Counted from the first letter of the stretch, positions 17,937-27,661 are shown. The stretch: DNA of 64,000 nt from Helicobacteraceae bacterium (GCA_031275395.1 JAISOU010000061.1:1-64000), one strand, 5' to 3'. The notes: generated by a model from the sequence alone, not told the origin. Made by a program: numbers and translations.

Positions 17937-19655
17937 TTGTTGGAAATCGACGGCGTTAATTGGCAGCTCGCGCTAGCGGGCTTGGGTATGTTTTTATTTG
18001 GAATGTCGTTGATAGAAAGCGCGATCAAAACGGCGGCGGGCGCGCACTTCAAAACCCTGCTTAAAAAAGCCGTCGTTACCACGCCCAAATCGTTGGCGAC
18101 GGGAGTGATCAGCGCCGCCGTTTTGCAAAGCTCCACTCTTGTTTCGTTGATGACTTTAGCCTTTGTCGGCGCTGGTATGATGAGTCTGATTGGCGGCGTT
18201 GGCGTTATATTTGGCGCTAATTTTGGTAGCGTCGCCACAAGCTGGATCGTCGCTATGCTCGGCTTTAAGTTCAGCGTTTCTAGTATCGCTACGCCTATGA
18301 TCGGCGTTTCTGGCTTGGCTTTGCTTTTAACGGGAAACAAAAAGAAACTTCGCGCTTTTTTTACCTTAACTATGGGTTTCGGGCTTCTATTTTACGGGCT
18401 TGATCTGCTTAAAGATAGTATGGATAGCTTGGCAAACGCCGTGGATATAAGCCAATATCACGGCTACGGCGCGTTTGCCTACGTCGCGATCGGCTTTGTT
18501 CTAACGATCGTTCTTAATTCGAGCGCGGCGAGTATGGCGATCTTTTTGGCGGCGATCGGCGCGGGCGTTATCGATTTTAACATTGCCGCCGCGCTTACGA
18601 TCGGCGCGAACGTCGGCACTACGGGAACGATTCTTTTGCTTGCCGCCGCCGGATCGTCGGATACGAAACGGCTTGCGGCGGCGCACGTAATTTTTAACGT
18701 TGGAACCGCCGCATTGATCTTTTTGCTTTTAACGCCGATCGGTTATCTTATTATGGATATATTCGGGCTTAAAAACGATCTTGTTCTAGCGCTAACTATA
18801 TTCCATACGATCTTTAACGCGACGGGCTTAATTATTTTCGGTTTTCTTACGCGGCGAATCGCCTCGTTTTTATCAAAACGTTTCGCCAAAAACGAAGCGA
18901 AAATCACGCGCCATATCGGGTCGATCTCTCCGCAAATGGCGGAGGTAGGAGCGGAGGCTCTTAAAAACGAAGCGGGACATCTTTTAGAAGAGGCGCTTAA
19001 TTTTTCTCTTAATATGCTCAATCTCCCGCCAAGAGATATTTTTCTGCGCAAACGCAAAATTACCGCCGTCGTCTATTCGCGCCCGCATATTATCGAATAC
19101 GACGTCGATTCCAACTACGAAAAGCTAAAAAAGATCGAAGCGGCGATGTTAGAATATTCGACCAAAATCGGCGAACGATCGCCCGAAGACGAAACGCTGC
19201 TTAACCGATCGCTTGCGGCGGCTAGAGAGGCGACCTACGCGGCGAAGCTTTTCAAGGATATTAAACGCAACTTAGACGAGTTTGCCGCCAGCGACGACGA
19301 TTTTATGCTCGATCACTACAATCAAGCGCGAATAAGAGTGGCGCGGCTCGTTAAATATCTGCATCTGTCTATGCGTTCGGACGGCGAAAACGAAAAGCGT
19401 TTATCCGCTAAACTTTTCGATATATTAACGGAGATTCAAAACGAGGATCGCAACACGTTAAACACAATGACAAAAGCGATCAAAAGCGGCGATATAGAAC
19501 AATCCGTTTCGCCCACTTTTATATCGATCAACCGCGCCGTAGTCAATGCAAGCAAATCGTTAATAGAGTGCGCGCAACTGCTCTATCTATCAATAAAGAT
19601 CGAAGAGGTGGGCGACGAGAAAATCGAAAACGCGGAAGACGATGAAGAAGAGTAA
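17937..19655 (+). CDS. Na+/phosphate symporter family protein with PhoU-like C-terminus
   Basis: A 572-residue inner-membrane transporter of the NptA/YjbB family. The membrane half (about 1-310) contains the two QSS repeats of the family (LQSSTLVSLMTLAFVGAG near 61 and a second repeat near VLNSSAASMAIFLAA about 190) and GANVGTTGT. The C-terminal 240 residues are soluble, helical and PhoU-like. The start is one of two adjacent TTG codons (17937/17940) after GGAT; no ATG is available. It is divergent from ppk and overlaps the next gene by 14 bp. Confidence 0.88.
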   Translation: MLEIDGVNWQLALAGLGMFLFGMSLIESAIKTAAGAHFKTLLKKAVVTTPKSLATGVISAAVLQSSTLVSLMTLAFVGAGMMSLIGGVGVIFGANFGSVATSWIVAMLGFKFSVSSIATPMIGVSGLALLLTGNKKKLRAFFTLTMGFGLLFYGLDLLKDSMDSLANAVDISQYHGYGAFAYVAIGFVLTIVLNSSAASMAIFLAAIGAGVIDFNIAAALTIGANVGTTGTILLLAAAGSSDTKRLAAAHVIFNVGTAALIFLLLTPIGYLIMDIFGLKNDLVLALTIFHTIFNATGLIIFGFLTRRIASFLSKRFAKNEAKITRHIGSISPQMAEVGAEALKNEAGHLLEEALNFSLNMLNLPPRDIFLRKRKITAVVYSRPHIIEYDVDSNYEKLKKIEAAMLEYSTKIGERSPEDETLLNRSLAAAREATYAAKLFKDIKRNLDEFAASDDDFMLDHYNQARIRVARLVKYLHLSMRSDGENEKRLSAKLFDILTEIQNEDRNTLNTMTKAIKSGDIEQSVSPTFISINRAVVNASKSLIECAQLLYLSIKIEEVGDEKIENAEDDEEE

Positions 19656-20646
19656 CTCGCGCAAATACCGCTATCAGATTTTTGCCATCGTTTGGCTTTT
19701 GCGTTTTTTGGCTTTATTATCGCTTAAAAACGCTAGAAGACTTGCCGTTTTTGTCGCCTCAATAGGTTGGTTTTTTCCTACAATCCATAAAAAGATTACG
19801 CTGAAAAATCTTGAAATATGTTTCCCCGATCTAAACGTTAACGAACGCAGAAAATTAGCTAAAAAAAGTTTAATAGAATCAACTAAAACGGCCGCCGAAA
19901 TGGGCGCTTTGGCTCTGTGGGATCACAAGCGCTGTCTGGCTTTAGTAGAAAGCGTGGAAAACGAGGCGCTTTTAGACGAGGCGATCGCCGCTAAAAAAGG
20001 GGTGATCTTGCTTGCGCCGCATCTTGGAAACTGGGAGATGATGAGGCATTTTTTAGCCTCAAAATCAACCTTTATCGCGCTATACGATCCGCCGAAAATC
20101 GCCGAGCTAGAACCGCTAATGATAAAAATGCGCGACAAGGTTGGAATGATCTCCGCGCCGGCGAATCAGCGCGGGATCGCAAAACTTTTCAGAGAGCTTG
20201 GAAAAGGCGCGGTTACCGCGATCTTGCCCGATACGCGACCGTCTAAAAAAGCAGGCGGGATTTTCGCGCCGTTTTTTGGGATCGAAGCGCTTACGCCGAC
20301 ATTTTTGCAAAAGGCGGCGCAAAAAACGGGCGCGATCGTAATATGCGGCGCGGCTATGCGATCGCCAAATGGTTTTAGGCTATGTTTTCTTGAAGCCGAT
20401 CCAAAAATCTACGATCCCGACGAGCGAACCGCCGCAACCACCCTTAATCGCTTGATCGAAACCTGTATTCGCCTCGATTTAGCTCAATATATCTGGGACT
20501 ATAATCGTTTTCGCTCCCGTCCGTCCGCAACCCCCCCCCCCCCCCCCCGCTCTCTTAGATCGTCGCGCCGATTAAACCTTCTAGCTAAAACAAAATCTCG
20601 TCGTTACCGCTTGGAGAGTTTTGAACATCTTTTGGCGGCTTGCTAA
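19642..20646 (+). CDS. Lipid A acyltransferase (LpxL/HtrB family) with poly-C 3' end
   Basis: A 334-residue inner-membrane late acyltransferase that adds a secondary acyl chain to lipid A. An N-terminal membrane helix is followed by the HX4D/E catalytic motif HLGNWE (about 127-132), DTRPSKKAGG and the closing QYIWDYNRFRSRP of the family (about 282-294). Beyond this the gene runs through 18 consecutive C and a 32-residue Arg/Leu-rich tail overlapping the end of the PBP1A gene by 62 bp. With 17 or 20 C the tail would be ALLDRRAD and stop at 20575; with 19 C the frame stops at 20558. The acyltransferase domain itself is intact in all states. Confidence 0.88.
   Translation: MKKSNSRKYRYQIFAIVWLLRFLALLSLKNARRLAVFVASIGWFFPTIHKKITLKNLEICFPDLNVNERRKLAKKSLIESTKTAAEMGALALWDHKRCLALVESVENEALLDEAIAAKKGVILLAPHLGNWEMMRHFLASKSTFIALYDPPKIAELEPLMIKMRDKVGMISAPANQRGIAKLFRELGKGAVTAILPDTRPSKKAGGIFAPFFGIEALTPTFLQKAAQKTGAIVICGAAMRSPNGFRLCFLEADPKIYDPDERTAATTLNRLIETCIRLDLAQYIWDYNRFRSRPSATPPPPPRSLRSSRRLNLLAKTKSRRYRLESFEHLLAAC
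20531..20548. repeat. Homopolymeric C18 tract (candidate phase-variable contingency locus)
   Basis: Eighteen consecutive C on the plus strand, inside the 3' end of the lipid A acyltransferase and 37 bp from the end of convergent PBP1A. Poly-G/C tracts of 8 or more are classic slipped-strand phase-variation sites in Campylobacter and Helicobacter. This is by far the longest homopolymer in the window. Sequencing or assembly length error is also possible. Confidence 0.85.
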
Positions 20647-22750
20647 TTTCGGTAAATATCTCTTTACGTTTGTCGCCTAGAGTCATCTCGCGCACTCCGG
20701 CGGGAATGTCGAAGCGGCGTTTTCGCTCCGGTCGTACGCTGTTTAACTCTTTGTAGTAATCCGCAAAAACCGCCGCGCTAAAACCGCCGCCCGTCGCCGC
20801 CGCGCCCATTGGCGAATCGTCGTCGTTGCCAAACCATATAATAGTTTGCGTATCGGGCGAAATGCCCACAAACCACGCGTCGCGGGAATCGTTGGTAGTC
20901 CCCGTTTTGCCCGCGATCTCAATCCCCGCTACTTTCGCTCTTCTGCCCGTGCCGCGACGAACCACGTCTTGCAAAATGTTGATCATCAGATACGCCTGTT
21001 CGGGTTTTGTAACGACGGTGGAGTTGATCTCAAATTCGCGCTTTTCGCCGAAGCGATCGACGACTTCGCTCGCCGCGCGCGCTTTGATCCGTTCGCCGTA
21101 GTTCGAGATAACCGTGTAGTATTCGGAAAACTCCACAAGATTCAGATCGTGCGCGCCCAAAGCGAACGACATATCGTGCGCTAAAGGTTTTGGCAGATAA
21201 ACATTTACCCGATCAAAAAGCATATTTATGCCAATCGAGTCGATTAGATTGATCGTCGCAAGGTTGCGCGAATTAACGACGGCGTCGCGCGCGGTCATAA
21301 TCCCCACTACGTTATTTTCGTAGTTTGTCGGACGCCAAATCTTATCCTCTTCGTCCTCTCCGCCGGCGTATCTGTAAGTGCGCGAAATATCGGCGATTTT
21401 ACTTGCCGGCGAATAGCCCAGATCGAAAGCGGCTAGATAGATAAAGGGCTTAAAAGCGCTTCCTAGCTGTCTTCTAGCCTGAAAAGCGCGGTTAAAAACG
21501 CTCTTTTGGTAATCGACGCCGCCTACGATCGCCAAAAGATCGCCCGTTTGCGGCTCGATCGTTACCAACGCGCCGTTTAACTGCGCGAGTTTAGCGGCTA
21601 GAGATTCTTCGTTAATATCCCAGTTTGAATAGTTATTTTCCGCGTTGGGCGTTATTTTTGTCATCAGAACCGCTTGGGATTTCCAGATCCCCTCTATTTC
21701 GCTTTTAAGTTTTGCCGTATCTTCCGGCGTTCTGTTCGGATCGCGGACGGAACTAAGTTTAAGCAACTCGTTGTAACGCTTCGTTTCGTTGCGGTAGTAG
21801 CTTTCGATTCGATTGACGTTCGCCTGATAGCCCCGCGCGAGCGCGCTTTCGGCGGCTTTCTGCATTTCAATATCTAGCGTAGAATAAACGACGTAGCCGC
21901 CGCTTTTAAGATCGGGGTAGTCGGTTTTAAGCGCGGCGACAATCGCGTCGATCGCGTATGGGGCGCGGTTTCGCGTTAGCGTGTCGTTATAAATCTTCGG
22001 GACTTCCATAGTCGCCGCTTGATATTCTGCGTCGCTAATCCAGCCAAGATCATACATTCGCCTGATCACCAAATTTGCCCGCGATAATGCCGCGGATAAG
22101 CGTTTTGTCGGATCGAAATTAGTGGGCGACTGCGGAATACCCGCCAAAATGGCGATCTCTTTTAGACTTAATTCGTTAAGCTCTTTGCGAAAATACCCTA
22201 GCGAAGCGGTGCGCGCTCCGTAGTAACCGTGTCCGAAAAAGACCGCATTGACGTAACGCTCCAAAATCTGCTCTTTGTTTAGAGCAAGCTCGATTCTTGT
22301 AGCCACAACGGCTTCTACGATCTTGCGGCTAAACTTTTTTTCGGAAGTCAAGAGGATATTTTTGACAAGCTGCTGCGTGATTGTGCTTGCTCCCTCGACC
22401 GCTTCGCCCGCTTTGATCATCTTATACGCGGCGCGAAAAATCGCCTCGAAATTAACGCCGCGATGCTCAAAAAAAGCGGTATCCTCGATAGCCACGATCG
22501 CCTCTACAAGCCTTGAAGGAATCTTGTCGAACGGAACGTATATGCGGTTTTCGTCGGTAAAAAGATTGGCGATCAACTCGCCGTTGCGATCGAAAACCTG
22601 CGTCGTCAGCTGCGGATTGTAATAGACCAGCGGATCGGTATCTACTTTCAAACCGCGCGCGATATTAACGGCGCCAAACGATATTGCGCTTACTATGCCG
22701 ACCAATATCAAAACGCATAGCGCTAAAAGAATCTTTTTTGTTTTTGTCAT
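20585..22750 (-). CDS. mrcA: Penicillin-binding protein 1A (bifunctional glycosyltransferase/transpeptidase)
   Basis: A 721-residue class A PBP for peptidoglycan synthesis. One N-terminal membrane anchor (8-28) is followed by a GT51 domain with EDTAFFEHRG (about 91-100), GASTITQQLVKN (about 119-130) and RKIVEAVVA. The transpeptidase domain has the nucleophile box GSAFKPF (about 433-439), SRN (about 490-492) and the KTGTT box (about 629-633). The end is convergent with the acyltransferase gene and overlaps it. Its ATG overlaps the ABC ATPase stop by 4 bp. The symbol is by analogy with E. coli PBP1A. Confidence 0.95.
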   Translation of the reverse strand: MTKTKKILLALCVLILVGIVSAISFGAVNIARGLKVDTDPLVYYNPQLTTQVFDRNGELIANLFTDENRIYVPFDKIPSRLVEAIVAIEDTAFFEHRGVNFEAIFRAAYKMIKAGEAVEGASTITQQLVKNILLTSEKKFSRKIVEAVVATRIELALNKEQILERYVNAVFFGHGYYGARTASLGYFRKELNELSLKEIAILAGIPQSPTNFDPTKRLSAALSRANLVIRRMYDLGWISDAEYQAATMEVPKIYNDTLTRNRAPYAIDAIVAALKTDYPDLKSGGYVVYSTLDIEMQKAAESALARGYQANVNRIESYYRNETKRYNELLKLSSVRDPNRTPEDTAKLKSEIEGIWKSQAVLMTKITPNAENNYSNWDINEESLAAKLAQLNGALVTIEPQTGDLLAIVGGVDYQKSVFNRAFQARRQLGSAFKPFIYLAAFDLGYSPASKIADISRTYRYAGGEDEEDKIWRPTNYENNVVGIMTARDAVVNSRNLATINLIDSIGINMLFDRVNVYLPKPLAHDMSFALGAHDLNLVEFSEYYTVISNYGERIKARAASEVVDRFGEKREFEINSTVVTKPEQAYLMINILQDVVRRGTGRRAKVAGIEIAGKTGTTNDSRDAWFVGISPDTQTIIWFGNDDDSPMGAAATGGGFSAAVFADYYKELNSVRPERKRRFDIPAGVREMTLGDKRKEIFTEISKPPKDVQNSPSGNDEILF

Positions 22751-23430
22751 TTTCTAAACTCCCTATTTTCAAAGCCCGATTCCACGAGTTTTTTGGTTTC
22801 TTCGCTCTTTGGAGCGCGTAAAAGTTCGTTTGCCAAACCCGTTTCTATAATTTCGCCCCGATCGATAACCGCAATTTTATCGCAAATCGCCGCTACGCTT
22901 GAAAAGTCGTGCGAAACAAAGAGGATTTGCGCTCCCTCTCGCTTGATTTTATTAAGCAGATCGATAATTTCGCCTTTGCTTTTGTAATCCAGCGCGGTCG
23001 TCGGCTCGTCAAGCAACAATAGTCGCGGCTGACTCGCAAGCGCGATCGCGCAGATAACCCGCTGAAGCTGCCCGCCGCTAAGTTCGGCGGGAAAACGTTC
23101 CAGCGCCCATTCGCCAAGCCCCGTTTTATCCAGATATTCCGCCGCGTTTTTATCTCTAAATTGCGCTTTTATTTTGCTCATAGGGCTAAGCGCGGTAAAA
23201 GGATTTTGCGGGATAAAAGCGACGCTCTTGCCGCGTTCGATCGCATACGGCGCGTCGATCGTTTTTTCGACGCTCATAGTTCGCGGAAGCATATCGATCA
23301 GCGCCTTAAGAGTTAAACTTTTACCGCTACCGCTCCTTCCCACAAGCCCTAAAGAGGATTCTAGCGACAGCGCAATATCTATCAACGTCTTTTCGCCGAG
23401 CGAAACTTTAAGTTTAATTTTAACGCTCAT
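22747..23430 (-). CDS. ABC transporter ATP-binding protein
   Basis: A 227-residue ABC ATPase of the DppD/OppD-like type. Walker A is GRSGSGKS (about 31-38), the Q-loop is PQNPFTALSP (about 74-83), the signature is LSGGQLQR (about 117-124), Walker B is LLLLDEP (about 137-143) and the switch His is in SHD (about 170). No permease or binding protein is adjacent: it lies between DedA and PBP1A, overlapping both by a few bases. It may serve a transporter encoded elsewhere; the substrate is unknown. Confidence 0.88.
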   Translation of the reverse strand: MSVKIKLKVSLGEKTLIDIALSLESSLGLVGRSGSGKSLTLKALIDMLPRTMSVEKTIDAPYAIERGKSVAFIPQNPFTALSPMSKIKAQFRDKNAAEYLDKTGLGEWALERFPAELSGGQLQRVICAIALASQPRLLLLDEPTTALDYKSKGEIIDLLNKIKREGAQILFVSHDFSSVAAICDKIAVIDRGEIIETGLANELLRAPKSEETKKLVESGFENREFRK

Positions 23431-24040
23431 TTAACGCTCTTTTTTTACGTCGTTTATGCCAAGCGAGATAGCAGATCGCAAGAGTCGTAATAAAGATCAG
23501 AGCCAAAGCGATCGCGCCGTTTATATATGGACTGATCGCCTCCTCGTTTGCGCCGATAAAATAGCCCAGAAGCGTCAAAACGATCACCCATATTCCCGCG
23601 CCTAAACCCGTCCAAAAAGCAAAGAGCGCGATCGGCATTCTGGCGAGTCCAGCGGGTAGAGAGATATACTGCCTGACTACGGGGATCAAACGACCGCTAA
23701 AGGTGGAGATATGCCCGTGCGCTTTGAAATAGTTTTCGACCTTTTTCATCGCCTCTTCGGTAAAGAAAACGTAATGTCCGTAGCGAATAAGAGCTTTGCG
23801 CCCTAAGGTAGCGGCTAAATAGTAGTTAAATAACGATCCCAATAAACTACCCAAAACGCCGCACAAAATCGCAATATATATACTCATTTTGCCTTTGCTT
23901 GCAAGATAACCCGCGGGAATCATAACCGCTTCGCTTGGAAAAGGAAAAAAACTGCTTTCAAGAAACATCATAGCGACGATTCCGATATAACCCATATCGG
24001 CGACTAAATCCACGATAAAATTAACGATCTCGCTAAGCAC
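23420..24040 (-). CDS. DedA family membrane protein
   Basis: A 206-residue polytopic inner-membrane protein of the DedA/VTT (SNARE-associated) family, members of which flip undecaprenyl phosphate or phosphatidylethanolamine. Conserved pieces are MFLESSFFPFPSEAVMIPAGYLAS (about 24-47; family ExxxFPxPSE pattern), GSLLGSLFNYYLAATLGR and FSGRLIPVVRQYISLPAGLARM (about 114-135). It overlaps the ABC ATPase start by 11 bp. A lipid-carrier recycling role would fit its PBP1A neighbour. Confidence 0.92.
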   Translation of the reverse strand: MLSEIVNFIVDLVADMGYIGIVAMMFLESSFFPFPSEAVMIPAGYLASKGKMSIYIAILCGVLGSLLGSLFNYYLAATLGRKALIRYGHYVFFTEEAMKKVENYFKAHGHISTFSGRLIPVVRQYISLPAGLARMPIALFAFWTGLGAGIWVIVLTLLGYFIGANEEAISPYINGAIALALIFITTLAICYLAWHKRRKKRALNER

Positions 24041-24165
24041 TTATTTACCAAATCATTTTTGCGGGTATTCGTAACGGTTTTTGTAGCTTAGCGACAATGC
24101 GTCTGAATTCAAGACATATAAGAGCTTTGATCGCAAAGGTTTTGTTTCGTTTTTATCTAAAACAG

Positions 24166-24186
24166 GCGCGCGGTTTTGCGGCGCGC
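24166..24186 (-). terminator. Intrinsic terminator after the AAA ATPase gene
   Basis: GCGCGC arms with a 9-base loop lie 19 bases after the stop of the minus-strand AAA gene and are followed on that strand by CTGTTTTAG, the layout of a Rho-independent terminator. The 125 bp between this and dedA hold no gene. Confidence 0.6.
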
Positions 24187-24204
24187 TATATGTTTTTTTG
24201 TCGA

Positions 24205-25956
24205 TCACGATAAAAAGCCTAGCGTTTTTTCGTCGCCAAACGCGCCGCTTAACTCTTTTTTAATGACCGCCGTAAAAATCTCCGTATTAAATTCGCCGTT
24301 GTTATCCGCCGCCACAAGCATTGCGGCGTTTTTGATCGCAAGCGAAATCTGCGCGCCCGTTAGCTGATATTTAGCCAACGCTTCAAGGCTTAATTCCCGC
24401 GCGATCGGCGCGTTTTTCGGAAAGAGTTTTTTCCATATCTCTAACCTTTCGGATTCGCTTGGTTTTTCAAACTTTATCTTATAGTCGAATCTGCGCGAAA
24501 AAGCCGGATCGATATTGTCGATCAAATTGGTCGTGGCGATCAATATCCCCTCAAAGCGCTCGATCTGTTCTAAAAAGATATTTTGCATTTGATTATGCAT
24601 CTTTTCCGCGCTACCGCTTACGCTTGAAACGCGCCCCGATAAAAACTGATCGGCTTCGTTTAAAAGTAGGATCGGCTCAATTTTCGCTTTAGCGGAAATC
24701 TCTTTATACGCGTCGAAGATATTGCGCGTATTTTTTTCGCTTTCGCCGACATACATCGATAGTATTTTAGAGCAGTCGAAGCTAATCACTCTTTTTTTCA
24801 GCGTTTTGGCGATCGAAAGCGCGGTTAGCGTCTTACCCGTGCCGGGTGCTCCGTGGAAGATAATCTTTGCGTCGATTCCGCGAGATTTACTCTTGATTCC
24901 CCACTCTTTTAACCGCCGCGCCGCCGCGCCGTCCATCTGTCTAACGATATTATCTAATACCGATCGCGTTTCTTTATGTAAAACGACGTCGTCTAACGAA
25001 GTTTTTGGATCGATAAGCTCAAAAATCTCTTGTTCTTTGATCAAAGAATCGAGCTTAACCTTTTGCTTCTTTGTCCTATTAGGGCGTATGATCTCTTTTA
25101 ACGCGTCTTCAACGATATAAAACGATCGGCTAATACCTCCGAATGGAGTTAAAACTTCATTGTAATCGATCACTCCCTTTTCAATCAGCGGCGAGTTTTC
25201 TTCTAACAAACTTCGATTTTTGATCTTATCGTAATCGTCAAAGCTGATAATTTCGATTAAAGCGTTCATATCCCGTAGATTATCGTCGTCCCCGCTATAC
25301 TCCTCTTTTAATAGCGCTAAAAAAATAATTTGCTCCTTTTCGTCAAAACGCCGATCCTTAAAATACTTCACGAGTTTTGGCGCTTCTTTAGAAGCTAAAA
25401 CGCGAGCTTTTATCTGATTTTCCAACAGAGCGATTCGGCTTTTAATATGCCTAAAACTTGGAGTCGCCGGATCGTAACTTCGGCGTATAAGCGCGAGCTT
25501 TTGGTAGAGATCGACGCGCAAAAACTCGTCTTGCAAATATTCGAGATGATCGTTATATGGTTTAACTTCGGGTAGCTGAACTTCAAGGTTTCCGTCCTCT
25601 AGCAGCTTCATAAAAGTCGCCGAAAGGCAAACCGATTGATGCAGCAATTCAAGCGATATAATTTCGTTAGTTCGCCCTTGATGAAAACCGCTTAAAGTGA
25701 TCCAGCCCAGATTGATTAGATTTTGCACTTCGTTGATCCGCGTTATGTAACCCATTTTCTCTTTTTCATAAGCGCTGACAAGCAGGTTAAAAACGCCCAT
25801 TTCGCTTGTGCCTTCCAAATAGGCGCGGGTTACCACTCTAAGCAGTTGCGCCTCCTCTTTAGAACATTTAAGCTGCGGAAAAATCGCGCAATCTTCTACG
25901 TTGCTAGCTTCAATAAAATCCATTAAAGGTTCTAACGTTTTATATCCTTTTTGCAT
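24205..25956 (-). CDS. AAA family ATPase (Cdc48-like single AAA module)
   Basis: A 583-residue protein with a helical N-terminal half of unknown role (about 1-330) and one C-terminal AAA module. Walker A is GAPGTGKT (about 373-380), Walker B is ILLLNEAD (about 431-438; Asn replaces the usual first Asp but the Glu is kept), then sensor TTN and arginine fingers in FSRRFD. Proteins of this build are conserved in Campylobacter as AAA/CDC48-type ATPases without assigned function. The first ATG overlaps the upstream lipoprotein gene by 25 bp and has no clear ribosome site; ATG at 25923 is an alternative start. Confidence 0.85.
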   Translation of the reverse strand: MQKGYKTLEPLMDFIEASNVEDCAIFPQLKCSKEEAQLLRVVTRAYLEGTSEMGVFNLLVSAYEKEKMGYITRINEVQNLINLGWITLSGFHQGRTNEIISLELLHQSVCLSATFMKLLEDGNLEVQLPEVKPYNDHLEYLQDEFLRVDLYQKLALIRRSYDPATPSFRHIKSRIALLENQIKARVLASKEAPKLVKYFKDRRFDEKEQIIFLALLKEEYSGDDDNLRDMNALIEIISFDDYDKIKNRSLLEENSPLIEKGVIDYNEVLTPFGGISRSFYIVEDALKEIIRPNRTKKQKVKLDSLIKEQEIFELIDPKTSLDDVVLHKETRSVLDNIVRQMDGAAARRLKEWGIKSKSRGIDAKIIFHGAPGTGKTLTALSIAKTLKKRVISFDCSKILSMYVGESEKNTRNIFDAYKEISAKAKIEPILLLNEADQFLSGRVSSVSGSAEKMHNQMQNIFLEQIERFEGILIATTNLIDNIDPAFSRRFDYKIKFEKPSESERLEIWKKLFPKNAPIARELSLEALAKYQLTGAQISLAIKNAAMLVAADNNGEFNTEIFTAVIKKELSGAFGDEKTLGFLS

Positions 25957-26351
25957 CTGTTTTCGTCTAATAGTCGATCTAAGGTTTTGCGTCGCTCTTC
26001 TAAATAGTCGTTGCGGTCGATCGCCTCTTTGGGCGCGACAAATCGGTTATAGTAGGCTACCGTGATCGACGGCATAATATAAACCGAGCCGCCGCTAATC
26101 GCTAAAGAGGGAACGAGTACTGGCGCGACGCTAAACATCGCTCCGATTCCGGCAACGAATATGTGCAAAGGCACGTATTCGTCTTTTGCCCTCTCCGCGG
26201 CGGGTCTGCTTTGCGTTAGCTGAAAGTCGATCGAGCCGCTTTCATAAAAAAAAGCGTCGCACGATTTGACTTTATCGACCTCTCTTAACGTCGGGGCGCA
26301 ACCTAGCGTCAGCGCCGCCAAACAAACAAAAAATACGCGCAAAATCGCCAT
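25932..26351 (-). CDS. Small predicted lipoprotein, unknown function
   Basis: A 139-residue protein with a lipoprotein signal ending at LTLGC (Cys18). A hydrophobic segment (about 68-93) follows, then a basic C-terminus. I do not recognise a family. It lies upstream of and overlaps the AAA ATPase gene, so the two are probably one transcription unit. It is divergent from the M23 peptidase gene. Confidence 0.7.
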   Translation of the reverse strand: MAILRVFFVCLAALTLGCAPTLREVDKVKSCDAFFYESGSIDFQLTQSRPAAERAKDEYVPLHIFVAGIGAMFSVAPVLVPSLAISGGSVYIMPSITVAYYNRFVAPKEAIDRNDYLEERRKTLDRLLDENRCKKDIKR

Positions 26352-26470
26352 TTATTCCGTCTTTATACTGCGGATTGTATTGAAAATAGGCTAAAAACGG
26401 CGATCTAAACTTGGCGATTAACCGCTTTTTTTGTAATATCCAACGCCAGAAAGCCGTTGTAAGGGTTACT

Positions 26471-27661
26471 TTGAAACGTATTTTAGTTTTTTTATCCTGC
26501 GCGCTGGCGCTGTTTGCCCACCCCGTAACCGAAAAGGTTTGGGAAGAAAGTCGCGTTTTTTACGACTATCTTGCGGAAAACGGGATCGATCCGCTCATCT
26601 TACACGATCTTGACGACGAAACTTTTGGTTCTTTGAAAACAATCCTTGCGAAAACGCCCTTTTACGAACAGCGCGACAAGGATAGCGGCAGACTTTTGCA
26701 CGCGCTGATTCCAATCGGCGAAGATCGGCAGATTTCGCTTTACGACAAAAAGGGAAGCTACCGCATCGAGATCGTTCCCACGCGCTACGCCGTCGTAACC
26801 GAAAAACTCAACGCCAAGATACAAAACTCCCTTCAGCAAGATCTTTTGCAAATTGTGGGCAATAGCCGCCTATCTATGGAGCTAACCGCGATTTACGAAA
26901 CGCGGGTCGATTTTAGGCGCGATCTGCAAAAAAACGACCGCGTAGCGGCGATCTACGAGCGCAAAATTAGAATGGGCAGAACGTGGGGCGCGATCACCGT
27001 CAAAGCGGCGTTTATCGAAATGAGAAAAAGACGTATATACGCCGTCTATCGCGCCGAAGACGGAAGCTACTACGACGATCGGGGCGAAACTCTTGCCAAC
27101 CTCTTTTTGAAATATCCGTTGCAATTTACAAAAATCACGAGCGATTATCAACCAAACGGACGCGTTCATCCGATATTGGGCGCGTTGCGTCCGCATTTAG
27201 GGGTCGATTTTGGCGCGCCGAAAGGAACGCCCGTCGTTAGCGTCGCCGACGGGACTGTGCGTTTTCGCGGCTGTCAAAAGTCCTGCGATCAAGGTTACGG
27301 AAACATTGTGATTGTCGAACACAGAAACGGTTGGGAAACCCGCTACGCGCACCTAAACGGTTTTGCAAGCGGCGTGTCGTCGGGAAGCCGCGTCAGACAG
27401 GGACAGACGATAGGCTACGTCGGACAGACGGGTATAGCGACGGGAATGCACCTGCATTTCGAGGTGCGAAAAAGCGGCGAAACGACCAATCCTCTCTCCT
27501 TGCGAAACGCCCGCCAAAACGAACTTAGCGGCGAGGAGCTTAAAAAGTTTCTAGCCGACGTGAAAGAGGCGCAAAACCTTCTGGATTATATGGCTGACGT
27601 TTCGGAAAATAGCGTTTCTCGTCTTAGCTCCGTTTCGCGTTCGTCAAATCCGATCAACTAA
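26471..27661 (+). CDS. M23 peptidoglycan peptidase, Csd3/Pgp3-like
   Basis: A 396-residue exported zinc peptidase. After a signal peptide (LVFLSCALALFA) comes a helical/Csd3-like N-terminal domain and then a LytM (M23) domain with zinc motifs HLGVD (HxxxD, about 243) and HLHFE (HxH, about 327). Csd3/Pgp3 trims peptide stems and cross-links to set helical cell shape in Helicobacter and Campylobacter. The frame is open from 26411, but TTG at 26471 follows AAGGG with 5-base spacing and gives a normal signal peptide, so that start is chosen. The stop overlaps rsmE by 1 base. Confidence 0.88.
   Translation: MKRILVFLSCALALFAHPVTEKVWEESRVFYDYLAENGIDPLILHDLDDETFGSLKTILAKTPFYEQRDKDSGRLLHALIPIGEDRQISLYDKKGSYRIEIVPTRYAVVTEKLNAKIQNSLQQDLLQIVGNSRLSMELTAIYETRVDFRRDLQKNDRVAAIYERKIRMGRTWGAITVKAAFIEMRKRRIYAVYRAEDGSYYDDRGETLANLFLKYPLQFTKITSDYQPNGRVHPILGALRPHLGVDFGAPKGTPVVSVADGTVRFRGCQKSCDQGYGNIVIVEHRNGWETRYAHLNGFASGVSSGSRVRQGQTIGYVGQTGIATGMHLHFEVRKSGETTNPLSLRNARQNELSGEELKKFLADVKEAQNLLDYMADVSENSVSRLSSVSRSSNPIN

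Noticed and set aside
22747-24040. ABC ATPase and DedA as one transporter
   Set aside because: DedA proteins are not ABC permeases; gene overlap shows co-transcription but not a shared complex.
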